64,000 nucleotides of DNA from the NCBI GenBank assembly GCA_026386955.1, contig JAPLMQ010000304.1, forward strand, positions 27,934 through 91,933. Direction: 5' to 3'. Each line of letters begins with the position of its first letter. Position 1 is the stretch's first letter. This DNA comes from Planctomycetota bacterium. Lineage in GTDB: Bacteria > Planctomycetota > Phycisphaerae > Phycisphaerales > Phycisphaeraceae. Shown here in pieces: positions 1 to 8,082 of this stretch. The position numbers were made by a program, and so were the translations under genes. The notes under the pieces were generated by a model that made no database searches, was not told the origin of the DNA, and saw nothing but the letters and a program-made list of their open reading frames with translations.

Positions 1-2246
1 CCCTCGAGCCGGGCGTCGGGCTGCTCGCAGTCGGAGGAGATCAGCGGCTTGCCCTCGGCGGTGGTGCCCACCAGCGAGTGGATGTGGAAGATCGGCCACT
101 GCGTGGGGTGCATGTCCTTCCCGTAGCCCGGACCGTTGAGCGTCGAGGCCAGGACGGTGCCCTTGCCGGGGACGACGACCTGGCAGATCACCCCGCCGCT
201 CCACCCGAGCTGGCCCATGAAGGAGTCGTTCTGCCACTTGGGGGTCATGCGCCCGTGGTAGGTGAGCATGTAGTAGCCCTTGCGGCGGGCGGCGAAGAAC
301 TCGTTGCCGCCGTTGACGGTCTCGGTGAAGTCGGGGCCGGGCAGCCCCTTCCACGCGAAGGGTCCTTCCTTCTCGGGGCCGAAGGAGGGGTTGTGGAAGG
401 TGCGGGCGGAGAAGGGGCAGGCGGCGACCTCGTCGTTCTGGGTGTAGCTGTAGAAGTTCCTCAGGCGGTCGTGGACCTTGATGAAGCGCGGGTCCTTGAG
501 GTCGTCGACGACGCAGCCCCAAGTCGCGACGGGGTAGGAGCCGTAGTGGTTGTCATAGGCGAACTCCTCCTGCACGGGGCCCGAGGGGCCCACGCCCACG
601 CGGGCGCCGAAGCCGCCGGTGGTGAAGCGGTCGTAGAAGTCCTGGAAGCTGGCCTCGTTGAGCGGGTCCTTCGTGCCCTCGCAGGCGTAGCGCAGGCCGC
701 AGACGACGGTGGAGAAGGCGTTGCCGTTGACGCGCTCCCAGTTGCGGCAGAAGGCAAGGCGGTCGGCGGCGTTGATGATCATCTCGCGGACGAGCTCCTT
801 CACTTCCGCGGGCGTGTCCTTCTCCTGCAGGATGCGCCACGACGACCGCCACCAGTGCCAGTTGTACGTGCCGAAGATGTAGGCGAGGTTGCCCATGCCC
901 TTCCAGGTGACGCAGACGGGGTGGTCGCCCGGGCCGAGGGTGCGCAAGCCCAGCTCGAGCTCCTTGATGGCGACGTTGAGCGACTGGCGGTTGTGGTGCA
1001 GGTCGTAGCTGAACATGATCGTGTCGCTCAGCGGAGCCTGCTCATGCGGGCCGTTGAGGGGCACGAACTCCTTGTTGCGGTTGGGCTGGATGTCGAGCGC
1101 GGGCGAGGCGGCCAGGTCGGGGCGGTTCTGCACCTTGACCGTCTCGACCGGCTTGCCCTGGCCGTCGACCACGGCCAAGTCGGCCTCGGTGAGCTTCTTC
1201 GTCCATTCGTAGAGGCGGAGCTGGAGCGGGTTGGCGAAGCGGTTCCCGTCGCGGAAGACCACGCCGCCGCCCAGCGCGCGGGCGGTCGCCTCGTCGGAGG
1301 CGTAGAAGGCCTGGATCGCCCCGGGCGGCTTGCGCGGCGGGCCGTTGAGCCGGTCGGTGATGAAGGCGAACTGCACCATGCAGGCGTTGGGCGCGTCGGC
1401 GAGCTCGAAGACCAGCACCTTGTCGTCCCACTCCCCGGGCTCGCCGGGCTTCCCCGGCTTGGTGGGCTTGACCTCGGCGAAGCCCACGCCCGCGGCGGCG
1501 GAGCCCTCCGCGAGGAGATTCCCCGCGGTGTCCTTGAGCGTGAACTTCCGGGCCCGTGGACGGTCATGCTCGACCATGGCGATGTTGATCGCGCGCGTGC
1601 CGGCGGGGACGTAAACGAAGCGCTTCTTGAAGAAGTCGCCCACGGGGTGGAGGTAGAACGGGTTGCCGGCGACGCCCCATGACAGGCCGGAGTCGACCTT
1701 GACGGTCACGACGTGGTCGCGCGAGCCGACGAGGACGACGCGGTAGATGCCCGGCGTCCCCGCGGGGATCGACTTTTCGAGGGTGCGCACGGGGATGGCC
1801 GCGAGGCGGTCGGGCGCGGTGAGCGTGCCCCACTTGAGCATGGGCGGCGTGCCGCGGTTGTACTGGTAGAGGTAGTACCAGCCCTCGTGGTCCCACCCGC
1901 CGGTGGGCGACTGGCTGGCGGGGGTGATGACGCCGTCGTCGGGGATGATCTCGCGCACGACGCTCTTGCCGTTGGGGTCGTAGACCTTGAAGAGCAGCTC
2001 GCGCGGCCCGGGTTCGATGAGGTTCAGGTCGCGCACGTCCAGCGCGAGCTTGAAGGCCTTGCCCCCGGGGTTGTGGACCAGGACCGTCAGGCCCTCGTAG
2101 AGGCGGAAGGTCGTGCCCTCCTTGTCGAGCGGGGCGAGGCGGGCGACGAGCGGCTCGGCCGCGAGGGCGGGCCCGGCCAGCAGGAGGGCCGAGAGGAGCG
2201 CCAACGTGAGGGCGGGCGCGAATCCCAGGAGCGTGCGGTTCAGCAT
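1..2246 (-). CDS. Secreted hypothetical protein, 3' end beyond the window
   Basis: An open minus-strand frame starts with ATG at 2246 and stays open to the left edge (748 codons seen). The N-terminus is a clear Sec signal peptide: a hydrophobic stretch then ALA/AEP at about residue 29. The first 250 residues look like beta-sandwich material (LYEGLTVLVHNPGG, YRVVLVGSRDHVV), followed by a stretch rich in charge and Trp that could be an alpha/alpha toroid (WHWWRSSWRI, NWERVNGNAFSTVVCG), then beta-like sequence (KGYYMLTYHGR, GQLGWSGGVICQVVVPGKG). That order recalls heparinase-type polysaccharide lyases, but I see no diagnostic catalytic motif, so the function is unassigned. A collagen-like KPGKPGEPGEW run lies near residue 270. 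It is exported and probably acts outside the cytoplasm. Confidence 0.8.
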   Translation of the reverse strand, partial: MLNRTLLGFAPALTLALLSALLLAGPALAAEPLVARLAPLDKEGTTFRLYEGLTVLVHNPGGKAFKLALDVRDLNLIEPGPRELLFKVYDPNGKSVVREIIPDDGVITPASQSPTGGWDHEGWYYLYQYNRGTPPMLKWGTLTAPDRLAAIPVRTLEKSIPAGTPGIYRVVLVGSRDHVVTVKVDSGLSWGVAGNPFYLHPVGDFFKKRFVYVPAGTRAINIAMVEHDRPRARKFTLKDTAGNLLAEGSAAAGVGFAEVKPTKPGKPGEPGEWDDKVLVFELADAPNACMVQFAFITDRLNGPPRKPPGAIQAFYASDEATARALGGGVVFRDGNRFANPLQLRLYEWTKKLTEADLAVVDGQGKPVETVKVQNRPDLAASPALDIQPNRNKEFVPLNGPHEQAPLSDTIMFSYDLHHNRQSLNVAIKELELGLRTLGPGDHPVCVTWKGMGNLAYIFGTYNWHWWRSSWRILQEKDTPAEVKELVREMIINAADRLAFCRNWERVNGNAFSTVVCGLRYACEGTKDPLNEASFQDFYDRFTTGGFGARVGVGPSGPVQEEFAYDNHYGSYPVATWGCVVDDLKDPRFIKVHDRLRNFYSYTQNDEVAACPFSARTFHNPSFGPEKEGPFAWKGLPGPDFTETVNGGNEFFAARRKGYYMLTYHGRMTPKWQNDSFMGQLGWSGGVICQVVVPGKGTVLASTLNGPGYGKDMHPTQWPIFHIHSLVGTTAEGKPLISSDCEQPDARLE

Positions 2247-2284
2247 GGAATCTCCATTGCGCAAGATCGATCGTTTGATCGAGT

Positions 2285-2321
2285 CCAAAGCCCAGGCACT
2301 GCGGCGCCTGGGTCACTTCTT
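2285..2321. repeat. CCCAGGC hairpin repeat, copy 1
   Basis: AAAG then CCCAGGC (2291-2297), a short GC loop, and GCCTGGG (2306-2312), followed by a T-rich run on the + strand. The same cassette recurs at 2557, 25770 and 27726. Here it lies in the 5' region of the minus-strand gene starting at 2246 and upstream of the + strand peptide gene, so it does not follow a gene end in either direction. Confidence 0.6.
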
Positions 2322-2332
2322 TTTAACACACA

Positions 2333-2360
2333 TTCACTTTCGCCGAACCCGCGCTAGAGT
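2333..2360 (+). promoter_or_regulatory. Candidate sigma-70-type promoter for the 35-residue peptide
   Basis: TTCACT (2333-2338) and TAGAGT (2355-2360) with a 16-bp spacer, ending 40 nt before the ATG at 2400. The TAnnnT form of the -10 matches other candidates in this window. Read by eye only. Confidence 0.4.
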
Positions 2361-2365
2361 GATTC

Positions 2366-2384
2366 GGCGGGAATCCTTTCCGCC
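2366..2384 (+). promoter_or_regulatory. Leader hairpin just ahead of the ribosome binding site
   Basis: GGCGGGAA (2366-2373) pairs with TTTCCGCC (2377-2384), with one G-T wobble and a 3-nt loop. It ends 2 nt before the AAAGGAGG ribosome binding site (2387-2394) of the peptide gene at 2400, so it could influence transcript stability or ribosome access. Function is inference. Confidence 0.35.
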
Positions 2385-2399
2385 AGAAAGGAGGAAGCC

Positions 2400-2507
2400 A
2401 TGAGCCTCCTCGTTTCAACCGTCATGGTGATCCTGCTCGTCATCGCCGCCGGCGCGGTTCTTTATTGGGCGATGGAACGCTTCCAGCAGATGCATCACCA
2501 TCATTGA
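2400..2507 (+). CDS. 35-residue single-pass membrane peptide with His4 C-terminus
   Basis: ATG at 2400 follows an excellent AAAGGAGG ribosome binding site with a 5-nt spacer, and the frame closes with TGA at 2507. The product is 35 residues: a hydrophobic segment from about residue 2 to 24 (VMVILLVIAAGAVLYW), a short amphipathic tail (AMERFQQM), then HHHH. It has its own candidate promoter, a leader hairpin and a strong intrinsic terminator at 2557-2581, so it looks like an independent monocistronic unit. The topology is probably a membrane helix with the His tail in the cytoplasm. Four terminal histidines suggest metal binding, but this is only inference. I know of no family for it. It is too short for routine gene finders. 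Confidence 0.65.
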   Translation: MSLLVSTVMVILLVIAAGAVLYWAMERFQQMHHHH

Positions 2508-2556
2508 GCGCGACGCGCGACGTTTGACCCTTCGAGGTCAAGCATCGGACCCAAAG

Positions 2557-2581
2557 CCCAGGCACTGCGTGCCTGGGTTTT
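2557..2581 (+). terminator. Intrinsic terminator (CCCAGGC hairpin repeat, copy 2)
   Basis: A perfect 9-bp stem, CCCAGGCAC (2557-2565) with GTGCCTGGG (2569-2577), a TGC loop and TTTT (2578-2581). AAAG precedes the stem, so it may also act on the opposite strand. It closes the peptide gene at 2400-2507 and faces the 3' end of the minus-strand glycosidase gene. Confidence 0.8.
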
Positions 2582-2623
2582 GAGCCCGCGCGATCGAAGC
2601 GCGAACGAATCGCGCGCCGATCA

Positions 2624-4210
2624 TCAACGTTTCCGCGCATACGTTTTCCGCGCGAGCGCCTTCTTCGCGCGGCAGATCTTCGTCACGTCCTTGATGCGCT
2701 GCTCCAGCACCCCGAAGACTTGGCCGACCCACTCGTCGAACGCCTTGCCGTGGTATCGCTTCCCGAAGTGGGCGATGATCCGCTTGCGCAGGGCGGCGAT
2801 CTCCCTGAGCGTGGCCGCTTGCTCGTCGAGCCTCCGCTGCCACTCGCTGTCGACCGGGCGGTGGTTGGGGAAGAAGTAGTCGACCTCGGCCAGGTTGAAC
2901 TCCGCCTTCCGCTGCAGGTCGAGCGCGCGGGCCATGAGGGCGATGCCCAGCCACTCGTAGCGGTGCGACTTCACGTGCGGGGCCAGCGCCTCCATCTCCT
3001 CGGCGACCTTCAGCTCCAGCCGCCAATCGCGCCGGCTGCGCCCGAGCGTGAGGATGAGCCGGTCGACCGTCTTGGCCGGGACGCCCGCGAAGAACGGCTT
3101 GGGTTTGCCGCCCAGCGAGCGCGACAGCTCCGCGATCAAGGGCCAGGTCAGGTCGATCGGGAAATTGGGCGGGCACCAGCTCGTCCCGCGGGCCCAGCTC
3201 GTGCCGATCTGCCCCAGGCAGCCCGCGCGGTGCACCGCCCGGCTTATCCCGCGGATGTTCGCGAAGAACTCGTGGTAGGCCGGCAGCACCGAGAGGTGCG
3301 AGCTCACCCGCAGCGCGCTCACCGGCAGAACCTCCGCCCCCAGCCCCCGCCACATGTCGGCCTGGAAGAGCGGCGTGAACAGCCGCCCCTCGCGGTGCGG
3401 CTCGACGACCTTCCTCAGTTTCGCCGGCAAATCCTCGACGAACTTCGTCCCCGCGCCGATCCCCGGCCCGCGCGTGTCGGCCGGGTCCTCCAGCCACTCC
3501 CTGCTCACGCGCGTGCCGCCCGACAGCCTCGCGTTGGGCCAGCCGCCCTTCGCGGGGATCGTGCCGTAGTCCCACGTCGCGAAGACCACGCGCTCCTTGA
3601 ACTCCGCGAAGGCGTCGGGGCGGAAATGGTCCTCGAGCATGTCGGTCCAGATGATCGGCTTCTTGCCGTGGGCCTCGACGATCGGCACGAGCACGCGCAG
3701 GTGGTCGAGGTAGACGTCGAGCACGTCGCGCTTGAGCCGCTTGGCGGTGTCGACCAACGCCCAGGCCTCGTCCATCCCGAGGTGGAAGTACTTTCCGCGG
3801 GGATGGGCCTCGAGCAATTCCTCGAGCATCGTGCGCACCAGCGCGACCGACTTGGGGTCGTCGACGCGGATCGTGCTGGGATACCGCTTGTTCTACGCCA
3901 GCTTGCGGTAGCGGTCCCAGCCGAGCACGTACTCAAGGTGGCCCAGGCACTGCTGGAGCGGGATGACCTCGATGCCGTGTTCCTCGGCCAGCGCGAGGAA
4001 GCGCCGGTGCGTCGAGCGGGACCAGGCCGTCGCGGGGTCGTGGGCGATGTCGAGCGATTTGAAGGGGAAGGCGTCCTCGTATTCCACGAGCAAGGCGTTG
4101 ACGCCCTGGCCGGCGAGGTCGGCCAGCATCGCGGGGATGTAGGAGGGCTTGAACATCATGCCCTTGAGGTCGAGGTGGACGCCGATGATGAGCGGTTTTT
4201 TGGAGGCCAT
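2624..4210 (-). pseudogene. GH20-like glycoside hydrolase interrupted by an in-frame TAG
   Basis: The frame starts at ATG 4210 (MASKKPLIIGVHLDLKG) and is homologous-looking throughout to hexosaminidase-type GH20 barrels: QGVNALLVEYEDAFPF, LQQCLGHLEYVL, then FHLGMDEAW, which carries the paired Asp-Glu expected at the GH20 active site. After RYRKLA an amber codon (CTA at 3893-3895 on the + strand) interrupts the frame. The same frame resumes at once with NKRYPSTIRVDDPKS and runs to TGA at 2624, total 528 residues if read through. A glutamate (GAG) at this place would be natural, so a single G-to-T change explains it. The upstream fragment lacks the catalytic pair and the downstream fragment lacks the first barrel strands. 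No signal peptide is visible. Alternatives are sequencing error, recent nonsense mutation or amber suppression. Confidence 0.75.
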
Positions 4211-4256
4211 GCCGCGATTGTGCGGCGAACCGCTCCCCTCGTGCAAACGCCGGGGC

Positions 4257-4285
4257 TTGGCCTTCGCCTCCGCCACGCCTATTCT
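4257..4285 (+). promoter_or_regulatory. Candidate promoter for the AhpD-family gene
   Basis: TTGGCC (4257-4262), a 17-bp spacer and TATTCT (4280-4285) in the divergent region between the GH20-like gene and the gene at 4391. The predicted leader is about 100 nt. Confidence 0.4.
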
Positions 4286-4390
4286 TATCGCTCCGGCGAA
4301 GCGTCGAAACCCTTCCCGGAAATGCGCCGGCGCGTGCACGCCGACCCGCCTTCCCCCCACCCCGCCTACAAACGAACCAGGAGTTCCGCC

Positions 4391-5014
4391 ATGCCCGTCG
4401 TCCCCCCTCTCGCCCCCGAAGCCGCCCCCGAATCGACTCAGGCCATCTACGAGCGCATCAAGGAGACCATCGGCAACGGGCAGGTCCCCGTGGGCTTCCA
4501 GATGATGGGCCACGTCGAGGCCTTCTTGCAGGACGGCTACATGAACTACCGCAAGTTCATCGCCGACGGCGCGGGGCAGCTCGACCCCAAGACGCGCGAG
4601 GCGATCGCCCTGGCCGCCAGCAGCGCCAACAACTGCGTCCACTGCGTCCGCCACCACGCCAAGGAGGCCAAGGCCAAGGGCTGGACCGACCAGGAGGTCG
4701 CCGAGATCCTCGCCGTGGTCGCGACCTGCGCGATGTACAACGTCTACTTCAAGTTCCGCGACCTCGCCGGCGACGACGCCTTCAAGGCCATGTCGATCGG
4801 GCTGCGGGCCCACACCTTCAACAAGACCAGCCTGACCGACCAGCTCGTCGAGCTGATCAACGTCGTGGTCTCGACGATCAACAGTTGCCCCGCCTGCACG
4901 GCCGGGCACGTGCAGAAGGCCCTCGCGCTGGAGCTCTCGCACGAGGCGATCGACGAGGCCGTGAAGATCGGCGCGACGCAGACGGCCTTCAACGTCTTCC
5001 ATCGCACGCAGTGA
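4391..5014 (+). CDS. AhpD / carboxymuconolactone decarboxylase-family protein, duplicated domain
   Basis: 207 residues, all helical in appearance. Two AhpD-type redox motifs are present: NNCVHCVRHH (C-x2-C-x3-H) at about residues 79-88 and SCPACTAGH (C-x2-C-x3-H) at about 165-173, each followed by the usual helical pattern ending in KIGATQTAFNVF. The family includes alkylhydroperoxidases, in which the CxxC cysteines and His reduce peroxides; here the whole fold appears twice in one chain. It is cytoplasmic, with no signal peptide. ATG 4391 follows CAGGAG. It is the first gene of a same-strand run (4391-8063) with 55-66 nt gaps and may be co-transcribed with the guanylyltransferase gene that follows. 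The physiological substrate is unknown. Confidence 0.85.
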   Translation: MPVVPPLAPEAAPESTQAIYERIKETIGNGQVPVGFQMMGHVEAFLQDGYMNYRKFIADGAGQLDPKTREAIALAASSANNCVHCVRHHAKEAKAKGWTDQEVAEILAVVATCAMYNVYFKFRDLAGDDAFKAMSIGLRAHTFNKTSLTDQLVELINVVVSTINSCPACTAGHVQKALALELSHEAIDEAVKIGATQTAFNVFHRTQ

Positions 5015-5080
5015 GCGCTGGGGCGTCCGTTGGCCGATGAGTTCTGGACAACGTTCCCCCGGTTTCCCAGGCTTCACTCC

Positions 5081-6226
5081 ATGCGCCACGCACTGATCAT
5101 CGCCGGCGGCTCGGGCACCCGCCTCTGGCCCATGAGCCGTTCCGCCCTGCCCAAGCAGCTCATCCCCTTCATCCACGGCCGCAGCCTCCTGCAGGTCGCG
5201 ATGGACCGGCTCGAGGGGCTCGTGCCCGCGGGGCAGCGCCACGTCTGCGCCGGCGAGTCGCACCGCAAGGCGATCGAAGCCAACCTGCCCGCCCTGCGCG
5301 ACGAGAATTTCCTGGGCGAGCCCGCGGGGCGCGACACGCTCAACGCCGTGGGGCTCGGCGCGGCCGTCATCGCCCAGTCCGACCCGCAGGCGGTCATCGC
5401 CGTCTTCACGGCAGACCACATCATCGAGCCCGTCGACCAGTTCCGCCGGATCGTCGAGGCCGGCTTCGCGCTGGCCGAGGCCGACGGCGCGTCGTCGATC
5501 CAGACGCTCGTCACCTTCGGCATCACCCCCACCGCCGCCGCCACGGGCTACGGCTACCTCCAGCTCGCCGAGGCGATGGGCGCGGCTTCCGGGGGATCGA
5601 CTTCCGGGGCGGCAATTTCCGGGGGCGCCCGCCGCGTCGCCCTCTTCCGCGAGAAGCCCGACGCCCCCACCGCCCAATCCTTCTTCGCCGCGGGGAGCGA
5701 GAAATACCTCTGGAACAGCGGGATGTTCGTCTGGCGGGCATCGACGCTGCTCGACTGCATCCGCCGCTACGAGCCCGCGACGCACGCGGGGCTGCTGAAG
5801 ATCGCCGCGGCGTGGAACACACCCAAGCGGCAAGACGTGCTGAAGGAGACGTACCCGACGCTCAAGAAAGTCAGCGTCGACGTCGCGGTGATGCAGCCGG
5901 CCTCGACCGATCCGAAGGTCCGCGTCGCCGCCGTGCCGATGCCGCTGAGCTGGCTCGACGTCGGCTCCTGGCCGGCCTTCGCGGAGACGTGCGAGCAGGA
6001 CGCGTCGGGCAACGCGATCGCGGCCCCGCGCCACGTCCTGCTCGACACGCGCGGCACGCTCGTCGCCAGCAACGACCCGAGCCACCTCATCACCACCATC
6101 GGCGTCGAGGGGCTGTTGATCATCCACACGCCCGAGGCGACGCTGGTCTGCAAGGCCGACCGCGCCCAGGAGATCAAGGACCTGCACGCGAAGGTGGGCG
6201 AGAAGTTCGGGCCGGGGATGTTGTGA
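5081..6226 (+). CDS. manC: Mannose-1-phosphate guanylyltransferase
   Basis: Makes GDP-mannose from GTP and mannose 1-phosphate, the activated sugar for mannosylation, fucose synthesis and exopolysaccharide. 381 residues. The start at 5081 puts the nucleotide-binding signature GGSGTRLWPMSR at residues 8-19, with PKQ following, as in the family. FTADHII, FREKPDAP, LWNSGMFVW and LDVGSW are all present, which matches the GT-A pyrophosphorylase fold of ManC/GMP enzymes. There is no C-terminal cupin isomerase domain, so this is the single-function form. A low-complexity Gly/Ser/Ala insertion (AASGGSTSGAAISGGA) sits between YGYLQ and VALFREKPD. At the DNA level it is built from repeated TTCCGGGG units. 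An upstream in-frame ATG at 5030 would add residues with no match to the family. Confidence 0.92.
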   Translation: MRHALIIAGGSGTRLWPMSRSALPKQLIPFIHGRSLLQVAMDRLEGLVPAGQRHVCAGESHRKAIEANLPALRDENFLGEPAGRDTLNAVGLGAAVIAQSDPQAVIAVFTADHIIEPVDQFRRIVEAGFALAEADGASSIQTLVTFGITPTAAATGYGYLQLAEAMGAASGGSTSGAAISGGARRVALFREKPDAPTAQSFFAAGSEKYLWNSGMFVWRASTLLDCIRRYEPATHAGLLKIAAAWNTPKRQDVLKETYPTLKKVSVDVAVMQPASTDPKVRVAAVPMPLSWLDVGSWPAFAETCEQDASGNAIAAPRHVLLDTRGTLVASNDPSHLITTIGVEGLLIIHTPEATLVCKADRAQEIKDLHAKVGEKFGPGML

Positions 6227-6289
6227 GGCGTGGCCCGTGCTTGAGCCCCCGCCCTTTACACTTCCCCCGCCCCGCCCCACACTATCGCC

Positions 6290-6721
6290 ATGCGTTACCT
6301 CGCCATCGACCACGGCGACAAGCGGACCGGGCTTGCCGTCGGCTCCGACTCCTCCGACATCGTCACCCCCGTGGGCGTCATCGAGGCGACCACGATCGCC
6401 GAGCTGCTGCGCCTCGTCGCCGTCGCCGTCGCCGAGCATGGGCCCGACGAGCTGGTCATCGGGCATCCGCTCAACATGGACGGCACCGAGGGGCCGCGCG
6501 CCAAGTCGTCTCGCGCCTTGAAGGGCTTCCTCGAGCAGCGCTACGGCATCCCCGTCAACCTCGCCGACGAGCGGTTGAGCAGCTTCGCCGCCGAGCAGCA
6601 GCTCAACCAGTCGGGGCTGACCCACGGGCAGAAGAAGGCCCGGCGCGACGCCCTCGCCGCCGCCGCGATCCTGCGCGGGTTCCTCCAGCAGAAGGCCCAG
6701 GACAAGAAGGCGAAGGCCTGA
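6290..6721 (+). CDS. ruvX: Putative Holliday junction resolvase / pre-16S rRNA nuclease YqgF
   Basis: 143 residues with an RNase H-like fold: YLAIDHGDKRTGLAVG at the N-terminus carries the first catalytic Asp, VIGHPLNMDGTEG holds the typical family motif, and LADERLSSFAAE has the second acidic residue. A third acidic site is in ARRDALAAA. The length agrees with the family (about 140). YqgF proteins are implicated in 16S rRNA 5' maturation, and a resolvase role has also been proposed. It lies 63 nt after manC and 55 nt before the sulfatase gene on the same strand. No ribosome binding site is obvious. The C-terminus ends in a lysine-rich tail. Confidence 0.9.
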   Translation: MRYLAIDHGDKRTGLAVGSDSSDIVTPVGVIEATTIAELLRLVAVAVAEHGPDELVIGHPLNMDGTEGPRAKSSRALKGFLEQRYGIPVNLADERLSSFAAEQQLNQSGLTHGQKKARRDALAAAAILRGFLQQKAQDKKAKA

Positions 6722-6748
6722 CGCGTTTCCGTGGACGCCGCACCCGCG

Positions 6749-6775
6749 GACCGCCTGGAGGCGGAACCACAAACC
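6749..6775 (+). repeat. CCGCCT-AGGCGG hairpin repeat, copy 1
   Basis: GACCGCCTGGAGGCGG then AACCACAAACC, ending one base before the sulfatase start codon at 6777. CCGCCT pairs with AGGCGG over a 2-nt loop, and the only Shine-Dalgarno-like GGAGG lies inside the hairpin. A near-identical copy occurs at 8281-8307. Confidence 0.55.
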
Positions 6776-6776
6776 C

Positions 6777-8063
6777 ATGTCCCCCTCCCCCCGCCGGCCC
6801 AACATCCTCCTGCTCATGACCGACCAGCAGTCGGCCGACGCGATCTCCTGCGCGGGCATCGTCGCCAAGGCCGACCTCCACACGCCCCACCTCGACGCGC
6901 TGGCCGGGCGCGGCCTGCGCTTCACCCGGGCCCACTGCACCTTCCCGCTCTGCACGCCCTCGCGGGCCAGCATGCTCACGGGGCGCATGCCCTCGGCCAT
7001 CGGCGTCACGCAGAACCCCGGGCGCATCCCGCCCCATCTGGCCAACCAGCACCTCGGCCCGCTTCTCGCGGCCGCGGGCTATGACTGCTACTACGGCGGG
7101 AAGTGGCACCTGCCCAGCGGCGCGATTCCCGAAGGGCAGGGCTTCACGCCCATCGCGGGGTTCAACGATCACCAACTCACCGCGGCCGCGGGCGACTTCC
7201 TGCTCCGCCGTCCTGCAGACGCAGCCCGGCCATTCCTGCTCGTCGCCTCGTTCGACAACCCGCACAACATCTGCGAATGGGCCCGCGGCGAGCCGCTCCC
7301 GTGGGGCCCCGTTGCCGAGCCGCCGCCTGATGCGCCGGCCGACCAACTCCCCGCGCTGCCGGCCAACTTCGAGCCCGGCCCCGACGAGCCGGAGCTTTTC
7401 TCCGAGGCCCGCGCGAAGCTCACGCGCCTCTACCCCACGCGCGATTACACGCCCGAGCGCTGGAGGCGGTACCGCCACGCCTACTTCCGCCTCGTCGAGA
7501 AGGTCGACGCCCAGATCGGGCAGGTCCTGGCCGCGCTCCGCCGCGGCGGGCATGAGGAGAGCACGCTCATCGTCTTCCTCAGCGACCACGGCGACGGGAT
7601 GGGCGCGCACCGCTGGAACCAGAAGACGGTGCTGTATGACGAGGTGGTCTGCGTCCCGTTGATGTTTGCCGGCGCGGGTGTGCAGTCACGCAGCGATGGC
7701 GCGCCGCTGATCGACACCCGCCTCGTCTCCACCGGGCTGGATCTGCTGCCCACGCTTTGCGACGTTGCCGGCGCCGCCCGGCCGGCCGACCTCCCGGGCC
7801 TGAGCCTCGCCCCGCTGTTGCACGGCGAGGAGCCCGCCACATGGCGCGAACACGTCGTCACCGAGACCGGCTGGGGCCCGAACGAACTCCCCGACGCCAC
7901 GGGCCGGATGGTCCGCACCGACCGCCACAAGCACTGCCTCTATTCACGCGGCGAGCGCCGGGAGCAGCTCTTCGACCTCGCGGCCGACTCGGGCGAGACG
8001 CACAATTTGGTTGGCGACGCGGATTGCGCGGAGGTGTTGGCGCAGCTTCGCGCGTTGGCATGA
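6777..8063 (+). CDS. Sulfatase (formylglycine type)
   Basis: 428 residues of the alkaline phosphatase superfamily. The N-terminal metal site is NILLLMTDQQ; the CTPSRASMLTG signature at Cys59 is the substrate for conversion to formylglycine, as in type I sulfatases. GGKWHLP and FLSDHGDGMGAH supply further conserved metal- and sulfate-binding residues. I see no signal peptide at this start, so the enzyme is either cytoplasmic or exported by a route I cannot see; planctomycete sulfatases are usually exported, so this is slightly unusual. A separate formylglycine-generating enzyme would be needed and is not in this window. The likely substrate is a sulfated glycan or sulfate ester, but this is not readable from sequence. 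The start codon directly follows a small hairpin repeat. Confidence 0.92.
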   Translation: MSPSPRRPNILLLMTDQQSADAISCAGIVAKADLHTPHLDALAGRGLRFTRAHCTFPLCTPSRASMLTGRMPSAIGVTQNPGRIPPHLANQHLGPLLAAAGYDCYYGGKWHLPSGAIPEGQGFTPIAGFNDHQLTAAAGDFLLRRPADAARPFLLVASFDNPHNICEWARGEPLPWGPVAEPPPDAPADQLPALPANFEPGPDEPELFSEARAKLTRLYPTRDYTPERWRRYRHAYFRLVEKVDAQIGQVLAALRRGGHEESTLIVFLSDHGDGMGAHRWNQKTVLYDEVVCVPLMFAGAGVQSRSDGAPLIDTRLVSTGLDLLPTLCDVAGAARPADLPGLSLAPLLHGEEPATWREHVVTETGWGPNELPDATGRMVRTDRHKHCLYSRGERREQLFDLAADSGETHNLVGDADCAEVLAQLRALA

Positions 8064-8082
8064 TCGCGCCGGTTCGAGGGGT

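Noticed and set aside
78..1682. A 534-codon open frame on the + strand
   Set aside because: It is in the shadow of the secreted protein on the minus strand; its product is Val/Ala/Gly/Arg-rich without a fold-like pattern, typical of GC-rich antisense frames.
2285..2321. Terminator of the secreted protein gene
   Set aside because: It lies upstream of that gene's start, not after its end, so it was kept only as a repeat.
3893..7045. A 1050-codon minus-strand frame
   Set aside because: Only its last 105 codons (the start of the GH20-like gene) are real; the rest is antisense to manC, ruvX and the AhpD-family gene.
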